Assembly (NCBI GenBank): GCA_016214785.1
Contig: JACRNV010000013.1
Location: 1-37,119 of the forward strand
Direction: 5' to 3'
DNA from: Methanobacteriota archaeon
Lineage (GTDB): Archaea; Thermoplasmatota; Thermoplasmata; SG8-5; JACRNV01
Length of the DNA stretch: 37,119 bases
Below are positions 7,895-17,100 of this stretch, in pieces (position 1 is the first letter of the stretch; the number at the start of each line of letters is the position of its first letter). Below the pieces are notes generated by a model. The model made no database searches, was not told the origin of the DNA, and was given only the letters and a program-made list of their open reading frames with translations. Position numbers and translations under genes: made by a program.

Positions 7895-9642
7895 TGGTCG
7901 AGGGCGCCGAGCAGCCCAGGCCTCCCGAGGAGGGGGCGCCGACGGACGAGGACGAGTCCGAGCGCAGGCGGCAGAGCGGCTTCTCGGCGGCGCTGGGCTC
8001 GGCCAAGGCGAAGTACATGAAGGCGCTCATCGGCAAGAAGCGCACGGCCAAGGTCGTCATGCCCAGGGGCGCGAAGGAGCAGTTCAAGGGGGACGTAGTC
8101 GTCATCCCAAAGCTCACGGAGAAGAACCTCAGCGAGATAGAGATAACCCCCATCCTCGAGCGCTACAGCTATGTGCGCATAAAGCACGACAACATCGCCA
8201 ACGAGTATCTGTACGAAGCGATAGAGCCGCAGCTCATGCGCGAGGAGGAGGACATGCTGGAGGTGATGAAGGAGATACTCATCGATTCCCTTCAGTTCCT
8301 TCAGGATGCCACACCCAAGAAGAAGGAGCAGTACCTCCGGGACGCGGTCGACAGCATCCTCATGGACCTCGGCGTCACTCTCCATCCAGTGTCGAAGGAG
8401 CGCATAATCTACTATATCGTCCGCGACTTCATCAGGTACGGGCCGGTCGACGTGGCGATGATCGACCCCGAGGTCGAGGACATATCCTGCGACGGAATGA
8501 ACGTCCCCATCTACATCTACCACAGGAAATACGGCTCCATCAGGTCCAACCTCAAGTTCACGACGAGCTCGGAGCTCGACGGCTTCGTCGTCTGGCTGGC
8601 CCAGAAGTGCGGCAAGCACATCTCCGTAGCCGAGCCCATGCTCGACGCCACGATCCCCGACGGCTCCAGGCTCCAGGCCACGCTGGGCACGCACGTGACG
8701 AAGCGCGGCTCGTCCTTCACGGTCAGGCGGTTCAAGGAGAACCCCTTCACGCCGCTGGACCTGCTGAAGTTCAAGACCATGAGCACGGACATGATGGCGT
8801 ACATGTGGCTGTGCATCGAGAACGGGAAGTCGATGCTCGTCTGCGGAGGCACGGCGAGTGGCAAGACCACCACCCTGAACGCCATCCTTCTGTTCATCCC
8901 CCCTCAGATGAAGATTGTCAGCATCGAGGACACGAGGGAGCTGAACCTCCCCCACGAGAACTGGGTGCCCTTGCTCACGAGGGCCGGTTTCGGCGGCGAC
9001 AAGTCCGCGACGGGCAAGTCCGCGGGCGAGATCAGCATGTTCGATCTGCTCACAGCGGCCCTGAGGCAGCGCCCGCAGTACCTGATGGTCGGCGAGGTCA
9101 GGGGCTCCGAGGCGTATGTAGTCTTCCAGGCCATGGCGACGGGGAAGAGCGCGTACACCACCTTCCACGCGGAGAGCGTCCAGGCGATGGTGAACAGGAT
9201 GGAGCAGCCCCCCATCGAGATCCCCCGCGCGCTGCTGGGCGCCTTGAACCTCGTGATGCTCCAGGCGCAGGTCAAGGTCGGAACCAAGATGACCAGGCGG
9301 GTCAAGGCCCTGACGGAGATCGTGGGCCTGAACCCCGAGACGAACGAGCTCATCACCAACTCCGTCTACTCGTGGAACCCGGCGGACGACACCTTCAACT
9401 ACAGCGGCCACAGCTACATCTACGAGCAGATAGCGATGTCCAAGAACTGGACGCCGAGGGAGATGCAGCGCGAGGTCAAGCGCCGCATCGACATCCTGGA
9501 CTACATGCGCAAGGCCGGCTTCAACAACTACCGCCAGGTCGCCAAGCTCATCAGCGCCTACTACAAGGACAAGGAGAAGGTCATGGGCGAGGTCGCGTCC
9601 TTCATGGAAAAGGAGGCCAACAAGGAACAGAAGAAGCCATAG
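7891..9642 (+). CDS. Type II/IV secretion (FlaI/TadA/PilB-like) ATPase, copy 2
   Basis: The start is ATG 7891 (or ATG 7894), overlapping the previous stop by 4 nt with GAGGTGAT just upstream; the product is 583 aa. A charged, disordered N-terminus (P-P-E-E-G-A-P-T-D-E-D-E) precedes the same domain order as copy 1. Motifs are I-E-D-I-S-C-D-G, Walker A G-G-T-A-S-G-K-T (319-326), I-E-D-T-R-E, Walker B-like L-M-V-G-E-V-R-G and the His-box T-T-F-H-A-E-S. Both copies therefore look catalytically competent, unlike cases where a paralogue has decayed. Possible roles are separate extension and retraction motors, or motors for separate substrates; the sequence cannot decide. It closes the pilus operon. 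The open frame continues far upstream, but that part is a shadow of platform protein 2. Confidence 0.93.
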   Translation: MMVEGAEQPRPPEEGAPTDEDESERRRQSGFSAALGSAKAKYMKALIGKKRTAKVVMPRGAKEQFKGDVVVIPKLTEKNLSEIEITPILERYSYVRIKHDNIANEYLYEAIEPQLMREEEDMLEVMKEILIDSLQFLQDATPKKKEQYLRDAVDSILMDLGVTLHPVSKERIIYYIVRDFIRYGPVDVAMIDPEVEDISCDGMNVPIYIYHRKYGSIRSNLKFTTSSELDGFVVWLAQKCGKHISVAEPMLDATIPDGSRLQATLGTHVTKRGSSFTVRRFKENPFTPLDLLKFKTMSTDMMAYMWLCIENGKSMLVCGGTASGKTTTLNAILLFIPPQMKIVSIEDTRELNLPHENWVPLLTRAGFGGDKSATGKSAGEISMFDLLTAALRQRPQYLMVGEVRGSEAYVVFQAMATGKSAYTTFHAESVQAMVNRMEQPPIEIPRALLGALNLVMLQAQVKVGTKMTRRVKALTEIVGLNPETNELITNSVYSWNPADDTFNYSGHSYIYEQIAMSKNWTPREMQREVKRRIDILDYMRKAGFNNYRQVAKLISAYYKDKEKVMGEVASFMEKEANKEQKKP

Positions 9643-9755
9643 GCCGGGCATCAATCGTACTCGCGTCAATCGGTTACTATGTTTGACATCTAGGACTCCT
9701 CCAATGTTTTCATATCTATTCTAAGTGTCCATTGAACGGGGTGCAGTCCAGTTTA

Positions 9756-10175
9756 TCATTGTTTTTTTTCCTTTATGCTTGTGATAGAGAAAATAATACC
9801 AGCGCCAAGTAATGTCGTCCCATAGGCAAATAGACCATATGCGATTCCTGTACTTACTCCAGATTGAGGAATATACCAACCGGTCTTGTCATAATAGTAG
9901 AGATAAGCAATCACTAATGACATTATTCCGAAGATTAATATATTCGTTGCTTTCCAACGGCTCATAAGTTGTCGAATTTGAATTTTTCTAAGAGTGAAAC
10001 CAATGATAAATGAAAAAACAGCGACACAAAAAATGATTGTAAAAATCTGCAATAAAATATCATCGGGTGACCGAGTTGTATAAACAACTGAAAAATAGCT
10101 AGAAACAATCACCCCAATTAATAAAATAGTATTTAATAAAAATGCTATCGCTTTTTCTTTTTTTTGTATATTCAT
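9756..10175 (-). CDS. Small four-TM membrane protein, AT-rich island
   Basis: The product has 139 aa and four predicted TM helices (about 8-30, 38-60, 76-95, 108-131), with basic ends and no recognised family. The ATG at 10175 is chosen because GAGGGG lies 4 nt before it; a GTG 12 nt further upstream overlaps that site and the stop of the preceding gene. It follows the large C13-peptidase gene by 8 nt and is probably cotranscribed with it. Base composition is very AT-rich, matching that partner and not the flanking pilus genes. Retention, export or anchoring of the large partner would be a guess; the pairing is the only clue. Confidence 0.7.
   Translation of the reverse strand: MNIQKKEKAIAFLLNTILLIGVIVSSYFSVVYTTRSPDDILLQIFTIIFCVAVFSFIIGFTLRKIQIRQLMSRWKATNILIFGIMSLVIAYLYYYDKTGWYIPQSGVSTGIAYGLFAYGTTLLGAGIIFSITSIKEKKQ
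9762..9769 (+). terminator. Oligo-T run ending the pilus operon
   Basis: Eight consecutive T residues lie on the + strand about 120 nt after the ATPase stop, inside the last lysine codons of the converging gene. Archaeal RNA polymerase terminates at such runs (established knowledge), so this is a plausible 3' end for the + operon. Confidence 0.45.
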
Positions 10176-10183
10176 TTTACCCC

Positions 10184-13100
10184 TCACAGATAAGTATACA
10201 TCGATAAATCGTGATTATATACTTGTGGATTTGATGGATTGCCATTAAAAACTGCTGCATTGCAGCCATTATCAAATCCATATTCCAAAGTTCTTGGATC
10301 TGTTGAAGCGCCTATTGTAAGCAAGAATCCTGGGATATCTGGATAAGGAAATTGAGATCGACTCCCCTTACAGATAAATGCCCAATGAGTTGGAGGATTC
10401 CCTCGATTAGTATATGTCATCTCATGAGATTGTGACGCACTCATTATGATCCTATTGTGGCTGGCAAGATTTGTTACCGCATGACCGGAATAACAACTTT
10501 GCGCAATGAATATCATACGGGCATACCTATCTGAGATACATGTATCGAGTAGGCTCTTTAATGTAACTGGATAGCTCGGTTTAGATATAGAGAACATTAT
10601 AAGGTCTTCAAAATTCGTCGTCGTATTATATAGTTGAAAAGAACCATCCGTAGCGTGATCGAATCCGTGGCATATTTCTACAAAGAAAAATAAATCATCG
10701 TAAGTAATTTTTCGCCCGATGTCCATTATAGCAAATCTTAAATTTGATATGTTCGCATTGCCATCTATTCTTTGATCATATGTATTTGTTTTATCCCATA
10801 AGTAAGCATAAATATTCTCGTCTTTCCAATCTTGATAGGCTTTTAATTTACTGTACATTTCAAAGAAATCGTTGGTGAACGCGGGATGATTATCCGGACC
10901 ATTGGTATCGCCGCCACCAATCAGAATTGCATATTTTTCCATTACGCCGACTGAAACATCGTATAAGGTGATTTCCGTCGAAAAGTCCAGGAAAACGTTC
11001 ATCTCGGAAGTGTACCCTAGTTCGTTGACATCGTTGAACCAGAAGGCTTTTACGATGAAGGTCTCGTCTCTAATAACATTATCCCTTTTGTATTCCCCTA
11101 AGTCACGATACTGTAAACCGTCCCATGTCCTGAATTTTCCTGGCGTAGAGGAAGTAATAAGACATCTATATTTAATTCGAACTACATAATCTTTCTCAGT
11201 ATTGACACCGTTAATGAGGAGATTTGCACCGCCTACATCCTTATACCTGCAAGACATTCCATCCCTTGTTGTCTTATCGCTCCACTCAGAAGGAAAAACG
11301 GATATTCCGGGTTCATGGGCAGTCGTATTAGTGTCGCCATCCGTTCCAACGTCACAATAGTCTCTCGCCACAGTAATATTGATTGTATCGACGGTAATAA
11401 TTTCACCGATATTATCATACCTTACTGGCGAAAAGCCAATCTGGAATAGCACGTTCCAATATTGGCTATTGCCATCGGCGTCGTAATACCATAAATGATT
11501 AGTAATCGCTATGCTAGTATGCCATTGCTCATCGGTCGATAGTTTAATTAAATTATTGTATGGCCAACTACCACCATACTGCTGAAGATATAGGGCATAT
11601 CCGGGGTGAGAATTAAGGTATGTTGTTAGAGTAAGCGTTGTTTTATACACGATTTCAATTCTGTATTCTACCCCCGAAGTTGAGGTCGTTCCAACTTTAG
11701 GGGAGTTGATCCAGAAATTAGGGCCGTTCCCGGCTGCCGAAAACGAGCCGATTTTACATGACCTCCCATCTATAGTTTGAACTCCGCTCCATTCAGTATC
11801 GTGAAGGCAAATTCCCGGATTGTGATTTATCACAATATTATCGCCGCTTGTGCCTACGTCGCATTGGTATCTCACTTCAACCGCTGCCAATAAATCCAAA
11901 TTGAGCGGTTGGTTAAATTGAATTAAAATATTGAAATCAGAATGGCCATAATAATCATAGTTCAAGTTATATTTGGTCTCTATTGTCCATACCTTCCAAT
12001 TGCTTGCTGCTGGCAGCGTTCCCATTACAGCATAATTATAAGAGGGGCCATAGAACTGCATTAACGTCACATCCTGACTTGCATAATAAGTAAACGTAAT
12101 TCTGCATTCGATATTCTTATATGTCACTGTGTTTGGTACATTCAATAGGAATTTAGCCCATTGGCTTCCCGCTCTATAGTATCCTCCCCCGGTTTTTGGG
12201 ATTGGTGCTGACCATCCGGATCCGGCAGTATTGTCTAGAATGCATAGACCCATTTGGATAGTCGTATCTCCGCTTTCGCCTATATCGCAAGACCAAGAAC
12301 CCTCTGTATGCGGCTCGAATGGTCTCATTTTTAACTGCAAACTCATTACAAGACCAGATATCAATCTATCCATCTCGTTCTGCCATACCGAGTCAACGAT
12401 CCAGTCGTTCTTTGGATTCCCGTCAATTGAGCCGTCCATCTTCGTGCGAATATCGTTCTTGAGTTTCTGGATCGCGCCGTTGTAATCGCCATCGTAAATC
12501 ATGGTTTCGACGGCGTCCATCTTTTCGAGAAGGGCGTTCCGCCTCTGCTCCGGATTCTTTTCAAACGCTTCAGGTGGAATGTTCTTGATGCAATCGTTAA
12601 TCAAATCGAGCTGGATGTCAAACTCCATCTGGTTGGTGGCGATGTACAATTCGTTAGTGCTCTCGAAGTTAGATATATCTTCCCAAATCGTGTACCATCT
12701 ATCCTTTTGGTCTAGGGCCATGGTTGGGTTGGCGACGGTTTCTGGTGCCACGGTCGACAGCGTTGTCGAATCTTCGATAATCGTGCCATCCAGACCATAG
12801 ATAGCGTGCTTGATTGAAGAGGATGCAGCATCATCCCATGCAACGATGATACGTTCCTGCGAATCTATTTCTGCAACAGGTAAAAACGAATCCGTTGCGG
12901 TTTGAATATCGAATGGTGCTTCCCATGCCAGACCATTATCCTGACTTACCGCGCATTTTATTTGATAGGTGCTGTCTGTATAATCGCTCCACGCAACGCA
13001 CAACTTGTCGTATCGGGTTGTGAACGACATCGCGCGCGCATCGTCCACTGCGTGGCAACTTGCGATTACATTGTTGTCCCAGCTTGTGCCGTCGTCGCTG

Positions 13101-13867
13101 CTTGAATAATGGTAGATAGCGCTCGTGCTGCTGTCGGCAATGACGATATGAATAGTGTCGTTGGATATCTGAACCTTGGGCACAGTAGAGTACTGCCAGC
13201 CTCCGGGGTTCAGGGTTTGTGTCGTGGGAGTGCTGCTGCCCGGAGCCCAAGTCAATTTTTGGGTCGAAACAAATGGTGTTCCGAGCAATCCCTGTTTTGA
13301 AACTACGTAGGCATCATTCTGTATTACTGCAACGGATGGGAATTCCGCTCCGTAAATTGTGTATGGCGAAGACCATGTATCCCCTTTGTCTGAGCTGAAT
13401 ATCACCGAGAATTGTTGACTCGCCTCCCAAACTATTGCGATATTAGCACTATCGACCGCCATGTCTACATAGGTTGCCGGAGCGTCCAACCACACAATCG
13501 GTTTGTCTGCTGTCCACTTGTTCCCCTTATCGTTGCTAGTCTTGAAAGCTAGCGCCAATTGGGTATTGTTATCTTCCGTGGTGAACCAATCCGTCCATGC
13601 CAAGTTGAATTCACCGCTGTTCGAAGTCCGGATGATTGGCTGGCTCGATATACCTGATGAAAGCGTGAGTTGCTTCTTCGTGATAGATGAAGAAGGAGCA
13701 CTTATTTCGATTTCATTTTTAACATTAGATTGCGATTCTTCAATCTCAGTTACGGCGCTTTTTTCGATAGGTTCGGGCTGCGAAGTCGCATTTGCAAATC
13801 CCTGAACCGATGTGATGCAGAGGGCAACCACGATTCCCCACAAGAGGGCTCTTTTTCCGAACTTCAT
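10184..13867 (-). CDS. Secreted multidomain protein with Asp-box propeller and C13 (legumain-like) peptidase
   Basis: The 1227-aa product has a Sec signal peptide (K-F-G-K-R, a hydrophobic stretch, A-N-A near residue 27). A sialidase/BNR-like beta-propeller follows, with Asp-box motifs such as S-S-D-K-G-D-T-W, S-S-D-D-G-T-S-W and S-Q-D-N-G-L-A-W. A helical segment at about 420-520 contains Y-D-G-D-Y-N-G-A-I-Q-K-L. Three repeats begin at about 527, 669 and 838 with C-D-[IV]-G-x-x-G-D. The C-terminal domain (about 970-1227) is a clan CD cysteine peptidase: Y-A-I-L-I-G-G, H1067 in C-H-G-F-D-H, and C1125 in Q-S-C-Y-S-G. No anchor follows the peptidase, so it is probably secreted or held by its 4-TM neighbour. 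It has its own TATA box and AGGGGTGA site. Low GC suggests transfer or different selection. The substrate is unknown. Confidence 0.85.
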   Translation of the reverse strand: MKFGKRALLWGIVVALCITSVQGFANATSQPEPIEKSAVTEIEESQSNVKNEIEISAPSSSITKKQLTLSSGISSQPIIRTSNSGEFNLAWTDWFTTEDNNTQLALAFKTSNDKGNKWTADKPIVWLDAPATYVDMAVDSANIAIVWEASQQFSVIFSSDKGDTWSSPYTIYGAEFPSVAVIQNDAYVVSKQGLLGTPFVSTQKLTWAPGSSTPTTQTLNPGGWQYSTVPKVQISNDTIHIVIADSSTSAIYHYSSSDDGTSWDNNVIASCHAVDDARAMSFTTRYDKLCVAWSDYTDSTYQIKCAVSQDNGLAWEAPFDIQTATDSFLPVAEIDSQERIIVAWDDAASSSIKHAIYGLDGTIIEDSTTLSTVAPETVANPTMALDQKDRWYTIWEDISNFESTNELYIATNQMEFDIQLDLINDCIKNIPPEAFEKNPEQRRNALLEKMDAVETMIYDGDYNGAIQKLKNDIRTKMDGSIDGNPKNDWIVDSVWQNEMDRLISGLVMSLQLKMRPFEPHTEGSWSCDIGESGDTTIQMGLCILDNTAGSGWSAPIPKTGGGYYRAGSQWAKFLLNVPNTVTYKNIECRITFTYYASQDVTLMQFYGPSYNYAVMGTLPAASNWKVWTIETKYNLNYDYYGHSDFNILIQFNQPLNLDLLAAVEVRYQCDVGTSGDNIVINHNPGICLHDTEWSGVQTIDGRSCKIGSFSAAGNGPNFWINSPKVGTTSTSGVEYRIEIVYKTTLTLTTYLNSHPGYALYLQQYGGSWPYNNLIKLSTDEQWHTSIAITNHLWYYDADGNSQYWNVLFQIGFSPVRYDNIGEIITVDTINITVARDYCDVGTDGDTNTTAHEPGISVFPSEWSDKTTRDGMSCRYKDVGGANLLINGVNTEKDYVVRIKYRCLITSSTPGKFRTWDGLQYRDLGEYKRDNVIRDETFIVKAFWFNDVNELGYTSEMNVFLDFSTEITLYDVSVGVMEKYAILIGGGDTNGPDNHPAFTNDFFEMYSKLKAYQDWKDENIYAYLWDKTNTYDQRIDGNANISNLRFAIMDIGRKITYDDLFFFVEICHGFDHATDGSFQLYNTTTNFEDLIMFSISKPSYPVTLKSLLDTCISDRYARMIFIAQSCYSGHAVTNLASHNRIIMSASQSHEMTYTNRGNPPTHWAFICKGSRSQFPYPDIPGFLLTIGASTDPRTLEYGFDNGCNAAVFNGNPSNPQVYNHDLSMYTYL

Positions 13868-13903
13868 TTTAATTCACCCCTGTATTGATAGATATTCTCT
13901 TTC

Positions 13904-13915
13904 AAGTATTTATTG
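13904..13915 (-). promoter_or_regulatory. TATA box for the C13-peptidase gene
   Basis: On the minus strand CAATAAATACTT lies about 43 nt before the ATG at 13867. The predicted transcript start near 13884 leaves AGGGGTGA (13881-13874), 6 nt before the ATG, in the leader. About 40 nt further upstream an inverted repeat CGCG-ATTAA-CGCG (13953-13965) could be a regulator site. Confidence 0.45.
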
Positions 13916-14073
13916 ATTATTATTTTCTAAAAGGATTTACGCCAAACACCCCCGCGATTAACGCGCATTCGAATCGGGTCTACGACGTTTGACAGATATG
14001 CTCATCCGATACAATTCAGTGAATGTTAAAAGAGAATTTAGTAAAGGTTTTCAGCCAAATCCCTTATGGGGGT
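13916..14073. other. AT-rich intergenic stretch
   Basis: I see no coding frame with family-like content here. It holds the upstream region of the C13-peptidase gene and the trailing region of the CARDB gene, including the short inverted repeat at 13953-13965 and a small C-C-C-T-T-A-T-G-G-G palindrome at 14061-14070. Confidence 0.5.
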
Positions 14074-14101
14074 TAAGGGGGATTTCGAAGAAATCCCCTT
14101 A
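14074..14101 (-). terminator. Strong hairpin spanning the CARDB gene stop codon
   Basis: TAAGGGGGATTTC and GAAATCCCCTTA pair with a 3-nt GAA loop, giving about 13 bp with one bulged G. The minus-strand TAA stop at 14101-14099 is inside the stem. Such a stem at the stop suggests transcript 3'-end definition or RNA protection; there is no strong U run behind it. Confidence 0.5.
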
Positions 14102-17100
14102 CTGCCCGCCCTCTTTCTTCTCCTCTGCGGCCTCGGGCTGCTGCCCCGGCGCCATGGGCTTCCTGACTATCTTCTTCACGACCCGCCTTGGCTCCATCGG
14201 CTGGCCCTGCTGCCCCGGCTGCTGCTGGACAGGCTGCCTCTGCGCCTGGGCCGGTGCGCCCTTCTCGAAGTCGTGGCCGCACACCGGGCAGACCTTCTCC
14301 CTGGAGTCGATGTTCATCCCGCAGTCCGGGCACCTCTTGAGCTCCTTTGGCGCCGTCGCCGGGGGCTGGGCCGCAGCAGCCGCAACCGGCGCGGCCGCCG
14401 CTGCCGGCGGGGGCATCTTGCCCTTCGGCTTTGCCGCATCGAGGACGGTGCCGCACTTGTGGCAGACCCTGCCCGTGACGCTGTTGGGCGTCCCGCAGTT
14501 CGGGCACGGCGCCGAGCCGGTCTTCTTCATCTCCTCCTCCTCTCGGAGCCACTGGTCGAAGGTGATGTAGGTCGGCTGCCTGGGCCACCACGCCTTGAAC
14601 TCCGCGTCATTCACGCCCTTCTGCGAGGCCTCGAACTTGATCTTGTTCACGAGCTCGTCGTACTGCCTGCGCATCGTGACCTCGTACTCCTCGACGATCT
14701 CCTCGCCGGTGGTGAAGGCCGTGCCGCACTCCGTGCACTGCTTCGCGCTCATGGGCACCCACGCGCCGCAGACGCTGCATTTGGCAGTCTCGCCCTCGAA
14801 CTCGACGCCGCACTTCGGGCACTTGGTCGAGCCCTCCGGTATGAACGCGCCGCACTCGCCGCACTCGACCATCTTGCCGACGCCGACGAAGTAGTAGTAT
14901 GCCGTTATGCCGCCGATGACAGCGCCGACGATGATGGCTATAATTATGGCGTACCACCACCAGTCAAGCGGCTTTTGAGGCTCTGGAAGGACATTGAAGG
15001 AGACCAAGCTCTCAGGCGCTCCATTCGCAGTGGCACGCACGTAATACATTCCCGTCACGGCAGGCGCCGGCAGGGGCTGGCTGCTCGTAATGAAGTAGCC
15101 ATCAGAACCGGAGGTCGCGATTACCGAGCCTACTACGCTGCCATCCAGCAGCAGTTCGATGGTGACTTGAACGTTCGCCACGCCTGTCGAATCGGCCCTG
15201 CTGAGAATGCGACCGTCCACGATGAAATTGTCCGAAGATTTAAGTATCAGCGTGAAACCGGACGAGGGCGAGATGATGACGATGTCCACGAGCGGCCCGA
15301 CGACCAGCAGGGTCTTGTTGGCCGCGTTGTTTGCCTCGTTCGGCTCCTCGACAGAGCCAGTCTTGCCGTCCGTGAGGTTCATCTCCCTGTCTATGACCGC
15401 GAATATCGGGTGGCTGCCCTGGCCGGAGAGGGCCCTGCAGGCTATCCTCACGGTTACGTTCGAGCCTCCCGTGAGGTTCGACACAGTGAAATTGCCCATG
15501 AGCGCAAGGTCCGAGACCGTGTCGTTGAAGACCTCGACGGTGAAGTTCAGCGCAGGGTCCGTGCCGTTGTTGAAGACGGTGACGTTGACGTTGAAAGTGC
15601 TGCCTTCCGTCACGTTCGCGGCCGCAGTGTAGTCGGCGTTGAGGACGGTAATGCCGGACGCCGAAACAACGAGGTCTGGCCTCGGGTCGACGACTACGAT
15701 GTAGGTCTGCGCCACGTGGCTGACCGGCGTGCCCGGCGCCTCGTTCGGGTCGTACGACACCGTTGCGATTATGGTGTGGTTCTCGGACCTTCCCGTGCAC
15801 GTCGCGAACCAGTCTATGGAGGCCGTGGCTATGATGCTCCCCGCGAAGGTGGGGAGGCGCGAGATGGTCGCCGTCCCTATGGGCGGGTTGGCGACCGAGC
15901 CGTCATAGAACGTGACGACGATGTTGTTCGCGACCATCTCGCCCGTGTTGTGCACGGTGGCCGCGACGGTCACGAACGTGCGGTTGCTCACGGGGCCCGC
16001 GGGCGAGAATGATATCGTGCTGATGTACAGCGAGGCGTAGTCCAGCACGTTGATGCCGGTCGCGGTGACGTTGTTGTTCGTCTTGTTGAACTCCGCCACC
16101 GCGTTCGTTGGGTCCGCGTCGACTATCACATCGTACGTGCCGGGGAGGCCGGGTAGCCAGGAGACGTTGACGGTGACGTATGCGCCAGCCGGTATGCTGC
16201 CTATCGTGGTCGTGTTCAGTAGGACGGTGTCGTTGATGGCGAGGCTCGCGCTGCGCACATAGGTCCGCATGTCGAACGAGCCCGTCGGCACGTCCCCGAT
16301 GTTGTTCACCTGGATTATGACGCTCGCTGTGCTGTTGACGACGCGGGTGAGCGGGGATACGCCGATGCTGCCTATCTCTATGTCCGGCAGGCCGCGCACG
16401 GTGATGATCGTCCAGCCGACGTTGTTGGAGTTATTCATCTCCGGTATCTGGTTGTACGGGTCCACTTCGACCGTGATGTTGTGGGCGCCGATGTCCGAGA
16501 TGTCGTTGAAGGACGTCGTGGCGTTGATCCAGTACGAGCCGCCGTTCTTGGCTATGAACGGGGCCACCTCGGCCTTGATTATCTCGCTCGTGGTCGAGTC
16601 CCTGATGTATATGAGGACGCTGTAGGCGTCGGCCACGCCGGTGTTGTTGACGACCGTCGTGATTGTCACGGACTGCCCCCTCCCCGGGTTGGCGTTGGAC
16701 GCCCAGACCGGCGGGTCCAGGTCCGGCAGGACGTCCCCGAGCCTTATGACCAGGCCCGGGCGGTTGTCTCCGTCCGACATGGACGGGTACTGGGCGAGCG
16801 TCAGGCCTTCGAACGCGCCAAGGGAGGTGAATGGGCCTGACGTGTATCCAACGAGCACCTTGTAGTTGCCGACGAAGTACGAGTTGGGGTATATCAGCGG
16901 GTTGATGACGTCGCTCATGAGCATGAACTGCGCCTGGCCGCTCGCATCCGTGAAGGCCGTCGCCAGCGAAACGTTGTCCAGCCCGCTCGTGACGTTCACC
17001 GAGGCGCCCTGTACCGGGTAGCCGGGGTCGACGCCGTCGGCGACGTTGACCGTCAGCCAGCGGTATATCGTGATGTTGGAGGTGTCGTAGGACGTGAGCA

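Noticed and set aside
3170-9642. Archaellum (fla/arl) operon
   Set aside because: Only pilin-, ATPase- and platform-like genes are present; no FlaF, FlaG, FlaH or FlaC/D/E-like genes, and two ATPases plus two TadC-like proteins do not fit an archaellum.
14066-16012. A 648-codon + frame opposite the zinc-ribbon tail
   Set aside because: Arg/Leu-rich shadow; the minus strand encodes four well-spaced zinc ribbons.
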